64,000 nt of DNA from Saccharina japonica. Its lineage: Eukaryota > Sar > Phaeophyceae > Laminariales > Laminariaceae. The stretch covers positions 403,635 through 467,634 of the forward strand of contig MEHQ01001025.1 of NCBI GenBank assembly GCA_008828725.1, in the 5' to 3' direction. The position numbers were made by a program, and so were the translations under genes. The notes under the pieces were generated by a model. The model saw nothing but the letters and a program-made list of their open reading frames with translations. It searched no databases and was not told the DNA's origin. How positions within the stretch are numbered: position 1 is the stretch's first letter; each line of letters opens with the position of its first letter. Shown here in pieces: positions 21,650-33,611 of the stretch.

Positions 21650-23150
21650 TTACACGCGTACTTCAATCGGGGCTGAAAGGAGGGATGAGCCCACCACCCA
21701 GGCACCATCGCGGCCCAACTTACATGCTGATCCAAACAGAACCTTGCTGTAGGTGGTGTTGCTCGCCGCCCCCCGCGCCTGCATGCTCCCCTGCTGCCGC
21801 TGCTGCTGCTCGTTATCTGCATCTTCCCCTTCCTTCTCTTCTTGCCCCTCCACCTCAACTACCGTTTCCACCTCCTTCTGCTTCTTGCGTTTGTCGTATG
21901 ATACCAGGGTTCGGTGCGCCACCAAACGGCTCTCCACTACCAGGGCGTGCTGCTCCGCCGCGGGGTCTACGCGCATGCCTACCGCGGGCGGCGGCGGCAG
22001 ACGCGACGGCAGAGGCCGTGGCAACGGCTGATGCTCCTGCTGCTCGCCCGTCCCAACGCCGTCCTCTTCGTCTCCTCCATCTCCTCCTTACCCTTGGTCA
22101 ACCATCCTTTCCTCTTCCGCGGTTACTCTATGCTCCTCCCCCAGAAACCCCTTGCCACTACATGCCACCATCTCATCGACCACATTCTCCTTCGCGTATG
22201 ACGGAATCACCTTCGTCACCGCCGGGTGAGTTTCAACGTCGCGCGCAGGCGGAGCGACCTGCTCTTGCGCGCCCGGACTCGCCCAACAAACCGGCTCAAT
22301 GGGGCTAATCCTCTCAATCGGACGCGACAGCGGCAGGGCCTCCTGGCATTGTCCGTCCTCTGCATTGCTGTCGTTGCTCCGAGATATCTGCTCTCCATCC
22401 AGCTCCTCAGCTTGTTATTTTTCTCTCTCCGTCTGCCTCCTTATCTTTCTCTTTTCTTCTCGTAACTTGCTCATACTTCCATTCCTCTCCCCTGGGCTGC
22501 TGCGGCTCTTGCTTCTCCGGCTGCTGCTGCCGCTGCTCGCCTGCGTTTCTCGCGCCTCGAGCAGCAAGCGGGTCCACCAGCGTCGGGTCACGTCTGGCCG
22601 AGGCGGCACGCTGCTGCTGCTGCGGCCGTATCGGGTGTATTACATATTGCCTCCACTTTATCTGCTGCTGTTCCGACGAAATACGATAATCCACCGCGTT
22701 GAGACGGGACCTCTCCTTCGCGAGCACGGTAGCCCTCTTGGTCCGCACGGCCCAATCTCCCTTATAGTGCACGATGCGTTGCACCAGAACGAAGGCGCTC
22801 GCAGTACAGCTCGTCCACGATCCCCATCAGCTGCACCGTCTGCCACCTCTACGTATCCGAGAATGCTTCCCGAAGCTCGAGATAACTCTCACCCAGTTGG
22901 GCTTGCCAAGCACTCTAGAATTCCGCGTCGTTTATCTCGATGCGGAAAGACCCGCCCTCCGAGGGCTGTACCACCTGATGCCCCTGGCGTCCCGGGGCTA
23001 TCGACGACTCGCGTTTAAATTCAATCTCGGGCGCATGACGGGCCCTTCCACAGACGGACAGGGTCAAGGTGCTGGAGCGCTCCTCCATGTAGACATAAAG
23101 CACCCGGCGGGCACAGCTCAAGCAGAGTAGAGGATACAATAACCAAGTGT
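21650..23150 (-). pseudogene. Decayed long coding sequence, unknown family, minus strand
   Basis: From about 23150 down to 21650 the minus strand carries protein-like sequence in linked frames. One stretch (EIEFKRESSIAP.. to ..SFRIEINDAEF, SYLELREAF, LMGIVDELYCERL) is one frame cut by two TAG codons. A shift leads to VHYKGDWAVRTKRATVL and a Gln/Glu/Lys-rich segment. A second shift, at an AAAAATAAC run, leads to LDGEQISRSN.. and EEERMVDQG. There a TAA interrupts the same frame that continues into SYDKRKKQKEV and AWVVGSSLL. Total length is near 490 codons. I do not recognise the family. All three stops sit where Gln (CAG/CAA) would fit, consistent with C-to-T decay. It could be an old retroelement gag or a host pseudogene. 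Some breaks might instead be unrecognised introns. Confidence 0.45.
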
Positions 23151-25209
23151 CATTAATTATTATCACCGTATCACTGAACACATATGGAATGAAACACCGG
23201 AGCATGACATCGACCCCATGCGAATCCCGGTATCCAATGTCCCGCTACCAAACATCCCATTACCCATAGAACTCCACACCCTACCCAACGAACGTCACAT
23301 ATTTTATCTATTGCACGCACAATCAACAAGTAGTAGAGTTTTACGAGTGATTGCGAATTGAATGCTACTCGTAACGACCACCCATCCTCAAACGTTATAG
23401 GCGTAGCGGCGGGGATCGGGTCACCCCCGACTCGCGCCCGGCTCAGCCGACAAACCCTGTGTGTGTGAATCATGAATGACCTCATTTCGTGAATCATGTT
23501 GCTTGAATGGAATCGCCCGGAAGCGGAGTGGGACAGCCAAGCTCGAAGAACTGTCACTGGGATCGCATGCAGAGACACTCCTCTGTATGCTATGCTATTG
23601 TCGACAGTTTGAAGTAGTAGCCTCGCAGAAGGCAAGTACCTGTCTCCGTCAATTCCTCCTGTTGAAAATATACTTGGTATCATCAGGAGGATCGGTGTGA
23701 TGTAATGCACACTGACAATAACTATTATTAATACCCTGGTGGGTACTAACTGCTGTTGTGGTGTGCGTGCGTGCGTGCTGTGCGCGGATGCTGCTTTGTA
23801 TATAGTAAAAAGGGGTAAAATACCGAAAACAGTTAGTTTGGGAGGGGCTATTAACTATACCTAGTGTTTTGTTTTTATTGACTGGTGTATTGTGAGGGTA
23901 CTGTGATACTATGTATCTATGTACTGCTGTGAAACTACTGTGAGTACCTGGTGGAAATTATTGCTTGGCCGACGTATCACAAGTACGAAGTCGTATAATA
24001 GTATATATAGGCATGTACTGCTGTGAAATTTCAACTTGCGAAGCAAACCGCGCTCCTCTCGGGCGCAAACATGCCAGGGGACGGCAGTTTGGGCGTCGTC
24101 AGTCCCATCTTTCGGAGCTCCCACACTAAAACTAGCAGAGTGAGTATTCACCAGCCGCTGTCCGCCACACTTGAACTGCAATAGTGCGCGTATCAAGTCT
24201 AAACCCTCGTCCGTCACAAGCCTGAACTACCGTCCCCTGCCGTCCTTTTTTCCAGGTGCCAGAAGCGAACACTAGAACAATCAAGTCTAGACCGCCGTCT
24301 GTCACAGGCCTCAACTGCGGCTGCTGAAACATTTGTCCACAAACGCCCGGTGGAACTCTACGAAATTATGCGCTTTTTCTGGTCTGATTGCATTTACAGT
24401 AGTGGTGACGTGGTGACTACGCTTCATACTACTATTGCTGCTTTATGTCGATGTTTTACCCTTCTCCGTTTCTTCTCCCAACTGCCGCTCCTTTTATTGG
24501 TGTGCTGTATGTTCGAAGCAGATCTGCTACTGGTACAACATCAGCACGTGCAACTAACCAAGGCACGTCGGGCCAGTCATGTGGTAAACAACCTACCGCT
24601 TTATCGTTCGAGCTGCCCGTGGCGTTTGTGGATGGGCTAAATTTGGTTGGGATACAGTCGTCAGCTTTCAGGTCAGCGGGCCTCCACCTTCTGATAAATC
24701 CGTCGATGGATTCAGCGAGGAAGGTGTCCCACGAGAAGAAGCTTCCTCGCCAATACAGACGAACGCAGATCGAGAACCCCCACGTGGTAATTATCGACAA
24801 GGCCTTCACGTGTGGCAGCAGCACCAGGAGCGCCGCCAGCACCAGAGCAGATAATACTCGCCGTGCGACACGAAACGCTCACATCCCGCCATTCATCTTG
24901 TGGTGCTGCGAAATCCCCAGCGAGAGCATAAGTGCACAAGGTCAGTCGTTCGTTTCTTTTAGTTTCTGACGACGGCCGAGGAGGCGAGGAATTAACGCTC
25001 GCGCTCGCCACCACCTCCACCGCCGCCGCCGCCGCCGCCACCACCACCACCCTTTTCACCTCCCCCACCGTCACCACCGCCAGAGTCGTCAGCGTAGTCT
25101 GCGTCATCAACGTCATCGTGTTGTGCAGACCGACAGGTGCGCGTCAAAACTCTTCGCTCTGCTCAGCGAGTGATCCTCCGCGCGGGACCAAAACCAGCAG
25201 CAGCTGTAG
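23151..25209. other. No confident gene; upstream region of the bZIP gene
   Basis: Frames of 130-180 codons exist on both strands (for example 24445-24969 plus and 24456-24842 minus) but overlap each other and show no domain. A small direct repeat around AATCAAGTCTAGACC / GTATCAAGTCTAAACC occurs at about 24188-24325. The 5' exons of the bZIP gene may lie here. Confidence 0.35.
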
Positions 25210-26220
25210 CAACAGTGGCACCAGCCCCAGCAGCAGCACCGGCATCAACACCAGTATCAACACCGGCACCAGCGCCAGCATCAACACCAGCTTCAGCACC
25301 AGCATCAAGACCAGCCTCAATCGCAGTATCAACACCAGCATCAGCACCAGCATCACCAGCAACAAACAGCAAACCAGCGACGACATCACAGCCACAGCCC
25401 CCACACAACCCCCACAACCACCACCATGCCGAGCGGCCGTAAGGCAAAGACGGCAGAGAGCATGGTTCCCCTTCCGTCCGTCGACTCCGGTGACGCCACT
25501 CGGGCGCGCGCTCAGCGGAAGGACAAGCTCGCGGCATCTCGCGCACGGGCCGCTGCCGCTTCAGCTGCCGTCGCCGCCACCTCCGCTGCTGCAGCCGGCG
25601 GCGGCGGAAGCGGTGGTGCTTCTTCGGGTGGCGGTGGTAAAATGAACGTCCTTCAGCAGATGCGAAAGCTGAGGAACAGAGAGTCTGCTGCTATCTCCCG
25701 CGGGCGTGAGAGTGGCCGCGTGGGACAACTCGAGGACCAGGTGGAGGCGCTGGAGGCGGAGAACTTACAGCTCCGACAGCGTGTCGATCACTTCGAGAGC
25801 GCCGAGGCGGGCGAAGAAGGAAGCGACAGCGATGGCGCCGATGACGCCGATGGAAGTAACGCCTCCGACGATGCCGCCGCCGCCGGCGATGTTGCCGATA
25901 TTGATGACGAGGAGGAAAAGGAGGATGGTGATGATGACGGTGGTGATAAGGATGACTCGCTTACATCAGAGGTACCTGGGAACCCGCGCTTGTTTGTTCC
26001 CGTTGACTCTGTCGCGGCCTCCGTCGCGGCCGCGTCTGACAATAGCGCCCCCAGCACCGCTCACGCTGCCATCGCAGCCGCCTTCCCCAGGAGTGGGTTC
26101 TACAGCCACGCGATACCGCACGCGGGTGCTGCCCATGCCGCTTGCGGAGCTTCTCACGGCGCTGCTCACAGTGCGGCTGCTAGCTTTAGCATGATTTCGC
26201 GACCAGCAGTGTTTGCGTAA
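25210..26220 (+). CDS. bZIP transcription factor (main exon)
   Basis: The frame is open from 25210, just after a TAG that may be a splice acceptor (GCAGCTGTAG), to TAA at 26220. The first ATG is 25426. Before that ATG the frame is Gln/His-rich (QHQ repeats). Counting from the ATG, the basic region is about residues 78-98 with NRESAAISR, giving the invariant N84-x7-R92. The zipper follows ten residues later with L102, L109, L116 and F123, plus N113. An acidic tail (about 126-180, EEKEDGDDDGG) and an Ala/Ser/His-rich end follow. bZIP proteins dimerise through the zipper and bind short palindromic DNA sites in the nucleus. The stop at 26218-26220 overlaps a GTAAAC donor, so the protein may continue into the Gln-rich exon downstream. 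Confidence 0.85.
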   Translation, partial: QQWHQPQQQHRHQHQYQHRHQRQHQHQLQHQHQDQPQSQYQHQHQHQHHQQQTANQRRHHSHSPHTTPTTTTMPSGRKAKTAESMVPLPSVDSGDATRARAQRKDKLAASRARAAAASAAVAATSAAAAGGGGSGGASSGGGGKMNVLQQMRKLRNRESAAISRGRESGRVGQLEDQVEALEAENLQLRQRVDHFESAEAGEEGSDSDGADDADGSNASDDAAAAGDVADIDDEEEKEDGDDDGGDKDDSLTSEVPGNPRLFVPVDSVAASVAAASDNSAPSTAHAAIAAAFPRSGFYSHAIPHAGAAHAACGASHGAAHSAAASFSMISRPAVFA

Positions 26221-26553
26221 ACACCCCTCATTCGGCCGGCCCAAACCGCCCCCCCTCTACCACCCACTACAACCGCTTCGCCTCTTATCCCTCCGCCTTC
26301 GACGTGTTCCCCGCACTCCTCGCCCCTCTTTCTCCTCCCTCCCTTCCATCCCTCCATCCCTTTCCCCGCTTGTGTCACTTCCTTTTCACCACCGGCCATC
26401 GTTGGGTGTGTTGGGTATCGAGAACGAGGCGAGGGTGGGGGAAAGGGGGAGGGGGGGGGGGGGAGAGGAGCCAAGTGTGGAGAATCAGCAATGGGGTATT
26501 TCTAGAGTCGTTTTTAATGAGGGGACGCACCTTGGTGCCGGCCGAAACTTAAG

Positions 26554-27000
26554 TCTTCCGGCAGCGGAGACAATCACAGCTACGCAGCAACAGCACCACC
26601 AGCAGAGCCAGCAGCATTACCAGCAGTGGCAGCGGCACCAACAACAGCAGCAACAGCAGCACCACCAACAGCTTCAGCACCAACAGCTGCAGCACCAACA
26701 GCTGCGCCACCAACAGCTGCAGCACCAACAACAGCTGTACCAGCAACAGCAGCACCAACACCAACACCAACAACGGTATCTCGCTCAGCCAATAACCTCG
26801 GCCGCGGCGGCGGCAGTGGCGGCAACAGAGGTAGACCACGCGACTTTCGCGAACTACCCGGTAGGACAATCACAGCACCGATACCACCAGACTTCAGGAG
26901 ATTTGCGTTATCCCGCACAGTCAGGCTACACTAACCAAGCGTATGGCATACCAGGGGGTGTGGGGGTGGGGGTGGGAGCGGAGCGGGGGCGGGGGCGGGA
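26554..27000 (+). CDS. Probable Gln/His-rich exon, possibly 3' part of the bZIP gene
   Basis: The frame from about 26554 encodes a long Q/H-rich tract, then more complex sequence (VDHATFANYPVGQ, LRYPAQSGYTNQAYG). The third base varies G/A/C among CAG, CAA and CAC codons, as expected if this frame is selected, whereas the other two frames read monotonous Ala/Pro/Thr. Splicing from the donor at 26217 (GC then GTAAAC) to an AG before 26554 (AACTTAAG) would keep phase. A different acceptor (CTTCCGGCAG, exon from 26565) leads to the Ala/Pro/Thr frame. The far end near 27000 passes into G-rich low complexity, so its boundary is uncertain. Confidence 0.45.
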
Positions 27001-27430
27001 GGGGGGGCGGGGCGGGGCGGGGCGGGGCGGAACGCGGAACGGAGCGTGGGGGCGGGGGCGGCGAGCGGGGACGCGGGGGTGCAGGGCGAGTGGGAGGTCG
27101 AAGGGCGGGGGCGAGGGCGGGGGTGGCAGAGCCGGAACCACTCACTTGGGTGAACGCCGTGGCGGCGGGGTGGTCCCCCCCGGACGGTGGTGGCGGTGGC
27201 GGCTACGACCACGAGGAGGAAGAAGACATCGACTACTTGTTCGCCGAACTCACGGCGGAGGACGGGGGGGGGGGGGGGGGCAGGGGACAGGCTTGGTCGA
27301 GTGACGGGGAGGGAAGTACGGAGAGACGGTGGGGGGAGGGGGGCGCGGTGGGAGAGGGATACATGTATCGTTCAAGCGTGAGGCACTACTGTGGTCCCTG
27401 AAGCGGCGGCTGTGGTTGCGGCTGCTACGG
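26940..27430. repeat. G-rich low-complexity tract
   Basis: Long GGGGCGGGG-type runs (about 26950-27130 and 27260-27350) with few C residues on the plus strand. Arg/Gly-rich frames on plus and Pro-rich frames on minus are composition effects. This may be transcribed as the tail of the bZIP locus. Confidence 0.6.
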
Positions 27431-29900
27431 CGACTGCGTTATATCGTTGCATAACGAGGTGTTGTTGATGTCCCTTGGACAGCGTTGATGACGGTGGCGG
27501 TGGTGGCGGCGGAGAGCGAAATGTACCGTTACAGAGCGAAGTGATGTTGGTATCTCTTGGGCAGCGGCGATGACCGTAATGGTGGCGGTGACTGCGGCAG
27601 TGAAAGGGGCGGAGCCGGAGTGGGGGGGGTAACTGCACCATTACAGAACGGGATGCAGTTGGTATCGCTTGGGTGGCTGCGGCTGTGGCAATGGCGGTGG
27701 CGACAGTGGCGGTTGTGGAGAGGAGCGAGCCGTGGGAGATAATAGTATCGTTGCAGAGAAGCTGTTAATGCCACCCGGTCAGCAGCGGCGGCAGTGATGG
27801 CGGCTGCGGCTGTGACTACGGTGGTGGAAGGGGGGGCGGAGCAGGGGGAGGCAATAATTGGTTTAGAGCGAGGCTCTGTTGATGGAGACGGTTGGGGCGG
27901 CGGTGGTCGCGGTGATGGCGCGAGTGGCGGAGCGACGGCGATTAATGTGATATTACGGAGCGATGCGCTGTTGGTGTCCTTTCGGTGGCTGCGACGGCGG
28001 TGATGGCGGTGATGGCGGTAGTGATTGAGGGCAGAGCGTGCGAGACAAGGTTATCGTTCCTTAGTGCGGCGTTGCTGTTACCCCTTGAGCTGCTGTGGCT
28101 GCAATAGTGGTGGCGGCGGCGCCTTCGGGGGCAGGAGCAGGGGCGGGGGGGGGGGGGTGAGGGGGGGGGTGGTCGAGAAACATTATCGTTGCAGAGCGAG
28201 GCTTCGACGATGTCCTTTGGTCACGTGCGGCGGGAATGGCGACCGCGGACACTGCTAACACGGGCGGCGTTACAGCGGTTGAGGGGGGACGAAGCCGAGG
28301 TATTACACATGGACTCGTTACAGGACGTGAAGCTGGTGTGTCCTCGGACGGCGTAGGCGGTGCGACGGTAAGCTGGGGCGGCGGAGCGTAGTAGAGAAAC
28401 GTGTCGAGCACATGAGGCGAGGCGACTGGTGATCCGCCGTGCTGCAGCGGCGGGCGGTTTGTGGGTGGTGCGGAAGTAGCTGCCCGGGCAATTGCGGCGT
28501 AGTAGAGGGGAGAGCGGAGTGGGGGCAATAAGGTAATTTACAAGAGCGGGCGCTTGTTGGGGTGCCTTGCGGCGGGCAATGGGCCGGTCGGTGGGCGGCG
28601 GCGCGGGGGTTTGGCGGTATGAGTAGATATACGTATCGCTCGCAGAGGGCGTTGAAATTCTTGTCAGCACGTGGTGGCGATTGTAGCGCGGCTGTGGTGG
28701 CACTGTGGCGGAGCTGCGGGCGATGCTTGCGGAGGCGGTACGGAGCAGCGGGCGGGGGGGAGTGGGGATTCTCCTGGTTTCAGAGCTAGGATATTTTTTA
28801 GCGCCTTGGGACGCCATTCGATGGGAGGTTTCGAGAAAGGAAAAACGTATTGTTTACTGGCGAGCCGGGGGTGCTGTTGTTGTCCAGTCTCGGGTGCCGT
28901 CGACGGCGAAAGGGGGGGTGGCTGGCTGTTGCGGCTGCGGCCTGCCATGGCTCGGGGCGGGGAGCGGCACGGGGTGGGAGAAATAGTTTCGCTGTAGAGC
29001 GATGATGCGTCTTATTATCCCTTGCGCAAGCCGGTAGCCGGTGGTGATGAAGTGGCTGCGACGGACGGCGGTCGTGCATGCAATAGTTACAGGGTGAGAT
29101 ACTGTGTAATTTCCGCTTGGGGCGGTATGTGTTTTGCGAGCGTAGCGGTGGGGACGGTGTGCGGAGGCCGGAGGGGGGGTAGACATTCTGAGGCGAACCT
29201 GTATCGTCAACGATGGGCGTTCTGTTGATACGCCTCAGGTAGCGGAGGTTGGCGCTAGCTGGCGACGACACTTGCGGCGGCGGGAGGGCGAGCAAGAGGC
29301 GTGGGACAAATATAGCGGTTATCAGGGTAGGCTCTGTTTGATATCCTTGGGCGGCAATGGTGGTAGCGGGCGATAGAGAGGGAGGCGACGAGATGCATGT
29401 GTCGTTCGAAGGAGAAGGCTTCTGTCGATATAACCTTGGGCGGCGTCGACCGTACCTATGGTGGTGGCGGTGGTTGGGGCTGTGTCTTCGGCTTGGGCTG
29501 CTTCGGTGGTGGCTGTGGGGGTGGGGGGGGAGGCGGCACAGGGGGGAGAAATGTAGCGTCACAGATCGAAGCGGTATTGATGTCTCTTGGGCAGTGGAGG
29601 TGGTGGCGGCGGTCGCAGGGGGCGGGGGCGAAGCTTGTTAGAGAAACGCATATTTATAGAGCGAGGCGCTGGTGATATCTCTTGGGCAGCGGTGGAAGCG
29701 ACGGGTTCAGTCGAGGCGGCGGGGATGGAGGTGTTGTTGGTATTCCTTAGGCAGCGACCGCGGCACGGGTTCGGTGGTGCCGACGCCGGGGGAGAGGAGA
29801 GGCGGTAACTGTATCGTTACACAACGATATTGCAGTGTCCCTTGGATAGCGTCGGCGGCAGTGGTGGTGGTGGCTGCCCCTCGGCAACGGTGACTGCAGC
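27430..29900 (+). repeat. Degenerate tandem repeat array, about 19 units
   Basis: Units of roughly 75-180 bp recur across 2.5 kb. Each has a core of TATCGTTRCAGAGCGA, then a variable GCG-like bit, TGTTGRTATCCCTTGGG and CAGCGGCGG, followed by a variable GGTGGCGG-rich spacer. Clear cores are near 27441, 27523, 27632, 27745, 28185, 28630, 28985, 29300, 29400, 29550, 29650 and 29810. Divergence is high, and the array breaks frame repeatedly, so it is not a protein repeat. G strongly exceeds C on the plus strand throughout. Confidence 0.75.
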
Positions 29901-30020
29901 TGTGCGAATGGTGCTGCTCGTGCTTGTGCGAGTTGAAGTTCGAGCGTTCCTCGTGGATCAGGGTGGTCGCACCTTACGTGAGATTTTACTCGGCCGGTAC
30001 CGTCGGCAATAACAGCGGGG

Positions 30021-32840
30021 GGGCGGGGGGGGGGTGAGCGCAGCCGGCTCGAGGGGGTTCGGTGGTGTGCTTTACCTAGGACAGACGCGAAAGAGACGAT
30101 ACCGATTTTCTGACTAAATGCCTTTGTTTTGATTTCGCGGTCTGCTGCATGACTGCGTGGAGAGATTTAGTGTCACATGTCGAGGGGGGGGTCGGGGGTC
30201 ATGTGGGCGAAGCATATTTGCGCAACGGGCATGCGCGCAAGCGAGTGGGGCTGTCGTTTGTGCTGGGGATGGGGATAGGGGCTACGTGTTGCTCGACGGT
30301 TTACGTGTCGTACATGTTCTTGGGAATAATACCACATGAAGGATATGATTGGCTAGCTATTCCGGTATTATCATATCTGGTAAATTTGTTGAAGGCATGT
30401 ACCTGGTATGTGGGTCGGCCACGTTTCCGGCTGGCACGCGATCGGTGAATATAGATGTCAGTGCCATCGTAAATACAAGGTGCAGTTTGACCTTTGTCCA
30501 TCTGAATGTCCCTATGCCTTTGACCTTTCTTTTGTGCCTGATGTTTGTTTTGTTTTACCTTGTCTGGCACCAGACATGTTTTATTGTGTGTTGAATACCG
30601 CTTTTAGAAAGCACTTTTCGTGCGCCAAAGTGCACACGGCAGCAGCAAGCAGCAGGAGCGGTAGTACATTACACGTGGTCTCTTGAGGGGAGAGATCAAG
30701 GGGAAGGAGCTCACAGCGTGCACGGGCCTGGTGTCGGTGTCGTGACAGGCAGGAGTGTGGGGAAGATAGATTCCCCACGAGTTTCCCCACGTTTAATTAT
30801 GTGTGTCGTAATGTTGCTCCTTTTTATCATACGTAGTACTCTCGTGACGACGTGATGCATACGAGATCTTTGTGTCATCGTCACGGATACCACCCAATGA
30901 TTGTTTCCGGAGTTGCACAGTTTGTTTACGACAAAAAAGGGGGCGGAGATCGTTTGACTTTCGTATATTTCACAGTTGAACGTCAGTACGTGCAGCTTAG
31001 CTTTAGGAAAAGGGTTTCGCTACCACTAGTGCGTGCGTTAATGGTATACCTCCGGTGTATATTTTACCTTGTATCTTATGTTTTACAGGTGATTCGTGTT
31101 ATTTTGTACCAGTATGCGTTTGTTTGTGTTTGTGTTGTTTATTTTTATATTTCATAGTTCCCAAATGAGCAAGATACAAAGTGCGAAGCATGCAAATTAT
31201 CGCAGTTTTAGTGTCACTGAGGGATTTCTGGGAATTGTCTGTGCATCTCTAATGACCACTGATGGAAGATTGGGCTGGCGTCTGGAGGAAGCAAAAGGAA
31301 GCAAAGGAAGAGAAGGACCATTCGTTTGTCTTCAGCTTCACGCGCAGCTGTGCGAGTATAACAGAAGAGGCAAACGAACAGACGGTATTACGCCGCCTTC
31401 TGTTGTGGTTGACAAACCTACAGGTTAAACTGTCGTTGGTTGTAGTTTTCTCCCGCCCATCCGTCCATTCTTATCTCGAGGGTGGATGGAATAGAGCGGC
31501 TACACGAGGTGTATACCACGCCGTCTATATTCATAGGTATTGTCGGTGTTTTGCAATCCGGAGCGTACAAGGCGTATGTCCATGGTTTACTACAATTAGG
31601 GGTCTGGGTTGTCCCGAGACTGCGCTTGTTAGAGGCCCGGCCAGTTGAGTCGGGGGGGGGGGCTCTCGGGGACTGCTATTATGGTAGGAAACGAAAAGCA
31701 GTGGCCGGTGGCGCGGTTCTCGTACTGTGCCAGTAGAGCCCCTTCCCAACGTCGCAGATAATAAGGACATGGAAATTTCGAAGGATTTACACTAAACATA
31801 CGGTTTGTTCGTGGGTGGAGCGGAGGATGGTCGGTGGTGGCGACATGTTTGTCGTTGTCATGGTCCAACTACTGTACGTAGATGTGATGTGAACTACGTA
31901 GATGTGATGTGCTCTGTTCTGCGGGATGTGACACGATACTGACTGTCTGTGCTTTGTGTATGAATCCGTCTTAACCATCTGCCATGTGCCCTGATTTTGA
32001 TTTTGCTTCTTTTGTATTGAAGAGTTTCGGAACAAAAAACGAAAACAAAAAAGTCGATGCCCATCCATCCTGGTGCTCATGAATGGCGGGGTATTTGCCC
32101 AGGATTATTATGACTTGCTCATGTTTGGGGGTTATTGTCCAGGATTTTAAAAGTCATCATCGACACGATTTTTCTTGCAGCAGGCGAACCACAAAGTCGA
32201 ATGAGAAACATGTGACTACTGCACGAAATGCCATGAACTTCCGGTCGACCACGGTGCTCCACCACCCTCCGCCGTAACCTTCTCCCTCCGCTCCTGCCCC
32301 CGTATCAAATTTCCCACGGTCGTTGCCTTGCTCCTTGCCTGGCCGTCGTCCAACTCATCGAGGTTGTGTGCGTACGCATCGTGCAATTTGTTTCCTTTGC
32401 TTCCATTTCGAACAGCGCGAACACATCCTTCACATCCCCACCCCGTCTTGCCCGCCTGGCCTGAAATCAGACCTACCTGCTGCTGTGCTGCTTTCGACAC
32501 CACAGCAGCAGCAGTATCACGAAGCCACGACTGGTTCGGGCAGGCGGCGAGCCCTGCCGCTCTACGATTTAGCGGCGAGTGGGTACTCGCCTCTCCCACA
32601 TCCTTCTCGCTTTCTCCCAGCTTTGAGGTTGCGTGCCGGTGTCTGTTTGCTCTCGTACGAGTACGTACCCATCATTTCTCCTTCCAGCAGAACACTACTT
32701 TCCCCGCCACGGCATCACCAGCCGACCACTCGTTCAAGGAAGATGGCGTGCCCTGTCGCCGTACGCTGTGGTGGCGTGTCATGCATCCCAGGCTGCTGTA
32801 GCGGGTCCGACCCGCTGAGACGAGAGTGGCCCTCGGGCAG
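30021..32840. other. No confident gene
   Basis: Frames of up to about 185 codons occur (32323-32880 plus, 30149-30448 plus), but none shows a recognisable domain or consistent splice structure. A CAG hairpin (CTGCTGTGCTGC and CAGCAGCAGCAG) lies near 32478-32515. A duplicated GAACTACGTAGATGTGATGT word is at about 31875-31912. Confidence 0.35.
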
Positions 32841-32997
32841 TAAGCAGTGTTATAGGAAAAATCCGGGCCCGCGGGACTGATCCGCGGGTTCGACCCACGG
32901 GTCCAACCCGCGGGTCAACAGAAAACAACTCGCGGGTCATTCTGGCCCGACCCGCGAGTGACCCGTTTCTCGCGGGTCATGCCCTGACCCGACCCGC

Positions 32998-33302
32998 GAT
33001 TGTTTTTAGATGTCGGGTCATGACCCGACCCGACCCGCGAAAAAATGAGATGATGGGTCATGACCCGACCCGACCCGCGAAAATTTTGAGATGCCGGGTC
33101 ATGACCCGACCCGACCCGCGAGATTTTGGAAACCTCTTGACCCGACCCGACCCGACCCGTGAGATTTGCAAACCTCTTGACCCGACCCGACCCGACCCGT
33201 GAGATTTTGAACACTTGCTGACCCGACCCGACCCGACCCATGACATTCTGAACACCTCCTGACCCGACCCGCGGGTCGGGTCATGACCCGCGAACAGCCC
33301 TG
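32998..33302 (+). repeat. GGGTCATGACCC minisatellite
   Basis: About seven units of 40-43 bp, each with GACCCGACCCGACCC, CGCGA and a T-rich GATTTTGA segment; several carry the palindrome GGGTCATGACCC. The right end reads as the inverse of CAGGGCTGTTCGCGGGT, which looks like a hAT-type terminus, but I find no matching left end or 8-bp duplication. The minus-strand frame (GRVGSGQ repeats) is a by-product. Confidence 0.7.
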
Positions 33303-33367
33303 CAATTTTGCTTCACTTGTTTTTTTCCGAAACTGTCTATATTGTCCATGACCAAAAAGAGCACTTT

Positions 33368-33611
33368 GTTATGGCTCAAGAATTCTGGATTAGTTTTTCA
33401 CATGTAGACCCCTGGGTGGACTACCACCAATTCGTATAAAATGCAAAATGAAACCCAATATGATACGAACGGTCACCTCCTAGGCTACACCGTTCTTGTC
33501 CCCCCTGCTACTTCTTTATGAAACCCCCCACACATATTTTTCTCATCAGGCTAACCCGCAACCCTGATTGGGCCCGCTCCATTTTTTCAGCGGGGCTATC
33601 TTACACTCCCA
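33368..33611 (-). repeat. Split direct repeat B2, copy A
   Basis: Near-identical to 33896-34139 (B1). It starts GTTATGGCTCAAG and ends CTTACACTCCCA on the plus strand. Confidence 0.85.

Noticed and set aside
21650..23150. Reassigned TAG/TAA codons (Gln), as in some ciliates
   Set aside because: Other frames in the window (bZIP, integrase, exon 4) end at ordinary stops and use CAG/CAA for Gln, and this sequence also has frameshifts. Decay explains it more simply.
25144..25404. Leu/Val/Met-rich minus-strand frame resembling a membrane protein
   Set aside because: Antisense to the Gln/His repeat of the bZIP locus; purely compositional.
28798..29562. 254-codon minus-strand frame in the G-skewed array
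   Set aside because: Pro/His/Arg/Ser-rich, spans several tandem units that are not in one frame, and has no domain.
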